DNA from: Lithospermum erythrorhizon
Lineage: Eukaryota; Streptophyta; Magnoliopsida; Boraginales; Boraginaceae
DNA length: 64,000 nt
Reading direction: 5' to 3'
Assembly: GCA_019722365.1 (NCBI GenBank)
Contig: JADFUC010000750.1
Span: 496,001-560,000, forward strand
This document shows, one piece after another, positions 60,823 to 64,000 of this stretch. Every line of letters starts with the position of its first letter. Positions within the stretch are counted from its first letter, which is position 1. The position numbers were made by a program, and so were the translations under genes. The notes under the pieces are model-generated. The model searched no databases, was not told the DNA's origin, and worked only from the letters and a program-made list of their open reading frames with translations.

Positions 60823-61150
60823 TATTAAACATTAATAACTGAATTTAATAAAGATCTTTCCATTAATGAACAGCTTCGCCATATTTTAAGAATAAATTGA
60901 GCATACAATTAACATGCTCGTTAAACTATTACTGATTTCATTGAGCCTTAAAAAAATTATGGCTATATGATGATGAGCCTTTGCTTTAGGGAACCCTTTC
61001 TCCAATAATAATGCAATCTATAACAGGACAAAATGTTCCTTTTAATTATTTAATGTCAAAATCCACAAATGTCACTCTTTGGCTAGTGCTAAATGGGCAT
61101 TTCCTATTGCACACACCATTAGAAATTCATTTCTGCATGCACTTCCCCCC

Positions 61151-61160
61151 CTATATATAT
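61151..61160 (+). promoter_or_regulatory. Probable TATA box of CCD4
   Basis: CTATATATAT after a C-rich run, 73-82 bases upstream of the CCD4 ATG. The spacing allows a transcription start near 61185 and a short leader. Confidence 0.6.
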
Positions 61161-61232
61161 GTTGCTCTAGCTAGTCTCATTCTATTCCAACACACTTCTG
61201 TTTAATGTTATATCCTTCGACCATAACCAAAC

Positions 61233-63026
61233 ATGCAAGCCTCACTTAATCTCTATAGCAACACTATAGTCTCAAAGCAACATCAATTTCCAATTCATAA
61301 ATCCTCAACAAATTTTCAACCAACATGCAAAATTCTCATCAACCCATCAAAGAAGAAATTCCCATGGAAAATAATTCCAACTTCATCACCTCCAAAACCT
61401 TCTATTGTTGAGCCAAAACCCCTAGCTAAACCGGTTCCATCATTTCCCCCTCCTAAGGAAACTGAACCGCAAGTTCTGAACCCACTTCAGAAACTAGCTG
61501 CTTCAGCTCTAGACATGGTGGAAAACTCATTTATATTAGAATTGGAAAAGAAACATAAGTTGAACCGGACTGTTGATCCGGAAATTCAGTTGGAAGGGAA
61601 TTTCGGACCGGTTAAAGAGTGCCCGGTTCGACACGGCCTTGAAGTCGTGGGACACATTCCTGATAGTCTAAGTGGTGTCTACTTAAGAAATGGTGCAAAC
61701 CCTTTGTTCACTCCGATCAACGGCCACCATTTATTCGACGGAGATGGCATGATCCACGCCGTCCAATTAGGCCCCGGGAAAGAAGCTAGCTATGCATGCC
61801 GGTTCACTCAAACAAGCCGATTAGTCCAAGAATCGGCGTTGGGTAGACCGGTTTTCCCTAAGCCTATAGGCGAGCTACATGGCCATTTAGGCTTGGCTCG
61901 GCTCGCTCTTTTCTCGGCTCGAGCCATGGTCGGCATCGTCGACTCGTCACAGGGGATTGGTGTAGCTAATGCTGGCTTGGTTTATTTCAATGGCAAGCTT
62001 TTAGCTATGTCCGAGGATGATCTTCCGTACAATGTTAAAATAACTAATGATGGAGATTTGGAGACAATTGGGCGTTTTGATTTTGATGGGCAGTTGCAAG
62101 ATCCAGTGATAGCTCATCCTAAGGTGGATCCTGTCACAGGAGATTTTTATACCCTAAGTTACAACGTTGTTAAAAGACCTTACCTTAAATTCTTTAGGTT
62201 CAATAAATTTGGTCAAATGACACGTGATGTGTCTATTGACCTAAAAAGTCCAACAATGATTCATGACTTCGCTGTAACGGAAAATCATGTGATCATTCCG
62301 GATCATCAAATGGTATTCAAGCTATCCGAGATGGTTCGGGGCGGGTCACCCGTGATTTTTGACGAAAACAAGATGTCCCGGTTCGGGGTGTTGTCTAAAG
62401 ATAACGGGAATGGCTCTGATACCAAGTGGGTCGAAGTTCCTGGATGCTTTAACATGCATTTATGGAACTCGTGGGAGGAAACCAATGAATTCGGTGAAAA
62501 GATCATTGTTGTTATTGGCTCATGCATGACTCCAGTGGGTTCAATATTCAGAGAAGGTGAGGAAGAACTAAGAAGTGAACTATCTGAAATTAGACTAAAT
62601 GTGACAACGGGCGGGTCAACCCGACGGGTCGTAGTATCGGGGATGAACCTAGAGGCGGGTCAAGTGAACAAGCAAAGATTAGGCAAGAAAACAAGGTATG
62701 CATATTTGGCTATAGCTGAACCATGGCCTAAATGTAGTGGAATTGCTAAGGTTGATTTGGTCAATGGGGAAGTCACAAAATATATTTATGGAGAGGGAAA
62801 ATTTGGTGGTGAACCATTTTTTGTACCTGGCAAATTAGAGGATAATGAAGAAGATGAAGGATTCTTGATGAGTTTTGTTAGAGATGAAGTAAAAGAGACA
62901 TCTGAATTAGTTGTACTTAATGCTTCAAATATGAAAGAAGAAGCTCTAGTGAAGTTACCCTCAAGAGTACCCTATGGTTTCCATGGCACTTTTGTTAGTG
63001 CAGAAGACCTACGTGTGCAGCGGTGA
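61233..63026 (+). CDS. CCD4: Carotenoid cleavage dioxygenase 4 (597 aa, intronless)
   Basis: Non-heme iron enzyme of plastids (plastoglobules in known members) that cleaves carotenoids to apocarotenoids, shaping petal and fruit pigmentation and aroma. The single exon and length (597 residues) are usual for this subfamily. Residues 1 to about 50 are rich in Ser, Thr, Lys and Gln with few acids, as expected of a transit peptide; a Pro-rich stretch follows. The dioxygenase domain starts at about 115. [14 protein letters not shown] and [13 protein letters not shown] (165-176) are family hallmarks. The four iron-binding His are all present: H295 (IAHPKVD), H344 (MIHDFAV), H409 (NMHLWNSW) and H584 (GFHGTFV). 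The frame is intact with normal start and stop. It is alone in its neighbourhood, with a MITE and a TATA box upstream. Confidence 0.95.
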   Translation: MQASLNLYSNTIVSKQHQFPIHKSSTNFQPTCKILINPSKKKFPWKIIPTSSPPKPSIVEPKPLAKPVPSFPPPKETEPQVLNPLQKLAASALDMVENSFILELEKKHKLNRTVDPEIQLEGNFGPVKECPVRHGLEVVGHIPDSLSGVYLRNGANPLFTPINGHHLFDGDGMIHAVQLGPGKEASYACRFTQTSRLVQESALGRPVFPKPIGELHGHLGLARLALFSARAMVGIVDSSQGIGVANAGLVYFNGKLLAMSEDDLPYNVKITNDGDLETIGRFDFDGQLQDPVIAHPKVDPVTGDFYTLSYNVVKRPYLKFFRFNKFGQMTRDVSIDLKSPTMIHDFAVTENHVIIPDHQMVFKLSEMVRGGSPVIFDENKMSRFGVLSKDNGNGSDTKWVEVPGCFNMHLWNSWEETNEFGEKIIVVIGSCMTPVGSIFREGEEELRSELSEIRLNVTTGGSTRRVVVSGMNLEAGQVNKQRLGKKTRYAYLAIAEPWPKCSGIAKVDLVNGEVTKYIYGEGKFGGEPFFVPGKLEDNEEDEGFLMSFVRDEVKETSELVVLNASNMKEEALVKLPSRVPYGFHGTFVSAEDLRVQR

Positions 63027-64000
63027 TTATTTTATTACATACTTTTAATTTAGTCATGCACATAGGTAAAAGTACGTTGACACTTTCAATTTGTATAGGA
63101 GAAATACTGAATATGTTTACTCAACAGAAATATATATACCATTTGGATAATTTCAAATGATTCATCATAATTCATTTTTCATGCTTTAATTTCTTTCACC
63201 GTTTAATTCAAAGAGTAAATTACAATTTTTTTAGCCTTTTTGTATTTCGACGAAAAAGTAAATAAAACTGTAATATTATTATTCGACCTCTATCATCATA
63301 AGTAAAACAATTTAATAATGTACACTAATTAACAGAGAAACTGTCTTGTAAAATATATACCCACGTAGTATAAAATAATAAAGAAAAGCATGCTTTGTAG
63401 AATTGGGTGTCAAAATATTTTTTCTTCGTTGATCCACAAATGAGCAAGAATAAAAACTCTAACCACAGTAATCCCTGTAATGGTGAGTTGGTGACATATT
63501 TATTGGAGTCTTCATAATTACAAGTGTTTGATTTTATTTTTGTAAGAAAAACACACAAGATAAGTGACACATTTATACTATATATAAAGAAAATAGATGT
63601 AACTAGTTATTTGGTTTTATCAAAAAAAATTATTATTTTATACCCTTTTAAACTTTAAACTTTTAAATTAATTTGAGGGCAATTAAGTAATGTTATTATA
63701 TTCAAAATTCAAAACTCATGATGAGTAACTTCCATGTAAAATTTAAGGCTGGTATAAGCTTCTCCTGATAATTTTTATGTAACCCATCTATTATAATATG
63801 GTATATGGATACAAGTTTTGTTAAGAATTGTCATTGAATTTCAATAATTTTCTAATTTTTTTAAATATGGATGCAAATTATTTTTTACATGCATCGAATG
63901 TGTCTTAATGCTAGTTAATATTTATGGAATTAAGTATCCATGATTTTTTGTATGTATACATATATAGATTGGAAAGGTAACTTTTACGGGGAAAAGAATT
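63027..64000. other. 3' flank of CCD4, no further gene seen
   Basis: AT-rich noncoding DNA. AATAAA-like signals occur near 63259 and 63377. The minus-strand frame 63325-63570 has no recognisable relatives. Confidence 0.5.

Overview
The window is nuclear DNA of a flowering plant, most likely a dicot. It is AT-rich, its genes are split by GT-AG introns, it has plant-type genes (a plastid dihydroxy-acid dehydratase, a peroxisomal thiolase with a PTS2 signal, carotenoid cleavage dioxygenase 4), and the rest is decayed plant transposons. The species cannot be fixed from the sequence.

Layout. 1-7275: a worn Ty3/gypsy element; the right LTR is complete and the left one is cut by the window edge. 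7276-11384: intergenic, with a SINE-like copy and worn repeats. 11385-16276 (+): a multi-exon dihydroxy-acid dehydratase gene, damaged at its 5' end. 16277-18850: intergenic, with a Stowaway-like MITE, then a probable 5' leader. 18851-23875 (+): an eight-exon gene for a 717-residue RING-H2 protein. 24513-28036 (-): a KAT2-type 3-ketoacyl-CoA thiolase gene, tail to tail with the RING gene and damaged in its last exons. 28240-28405: a second SINE-like copy. 29483-31720 (+): a FAR1/Mutator-type transposase pseudogene. 31950-34930: a hAT transposase remnant flanked by GGTACC-rich arrays. 35000-36950: an unidentified transposon-like remnant, followed by a GC-rich patch and a long TA microsatellite. 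38929-42030: a truncated Ty1/copia element (minus strand) between two copies of a 420-bp repeat, one carrying a SINE-like insertion with a 17-bp target duplication. 43827-47910: MITEs, a SINE and a diverged duplication. 47986-52810: a full-length but decayed Ty1/copia element (minus). 53172-55100: a large inverted-repeat element holding LTR-like sequence and a hairpin. 55600-59905: LTR-retrotransposon derivatives without visible pol. 61233-63026 (+): an intact intronless CCD4 gene.

The four host genes belong to unrelated processes (branched-chain amino-acid synthesis in plastids, protein ubiquitination, peroxisomal beta-oxidation, carotenoid cleavage in plastids); nothing suggests a cluster.

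The oddest signal is at splice junctions. Several introns of the dehydratase gene, and one of the thiolase gene, lack the expected GT or AG and instead carry a short copy of the neighbouring exon edge. This looks either like assembly polishing with spliced transcripts or like partial cDNA conversion. I saw no CRISPR array or prokaryotic system, and no complete rRNA or tRNA gene.
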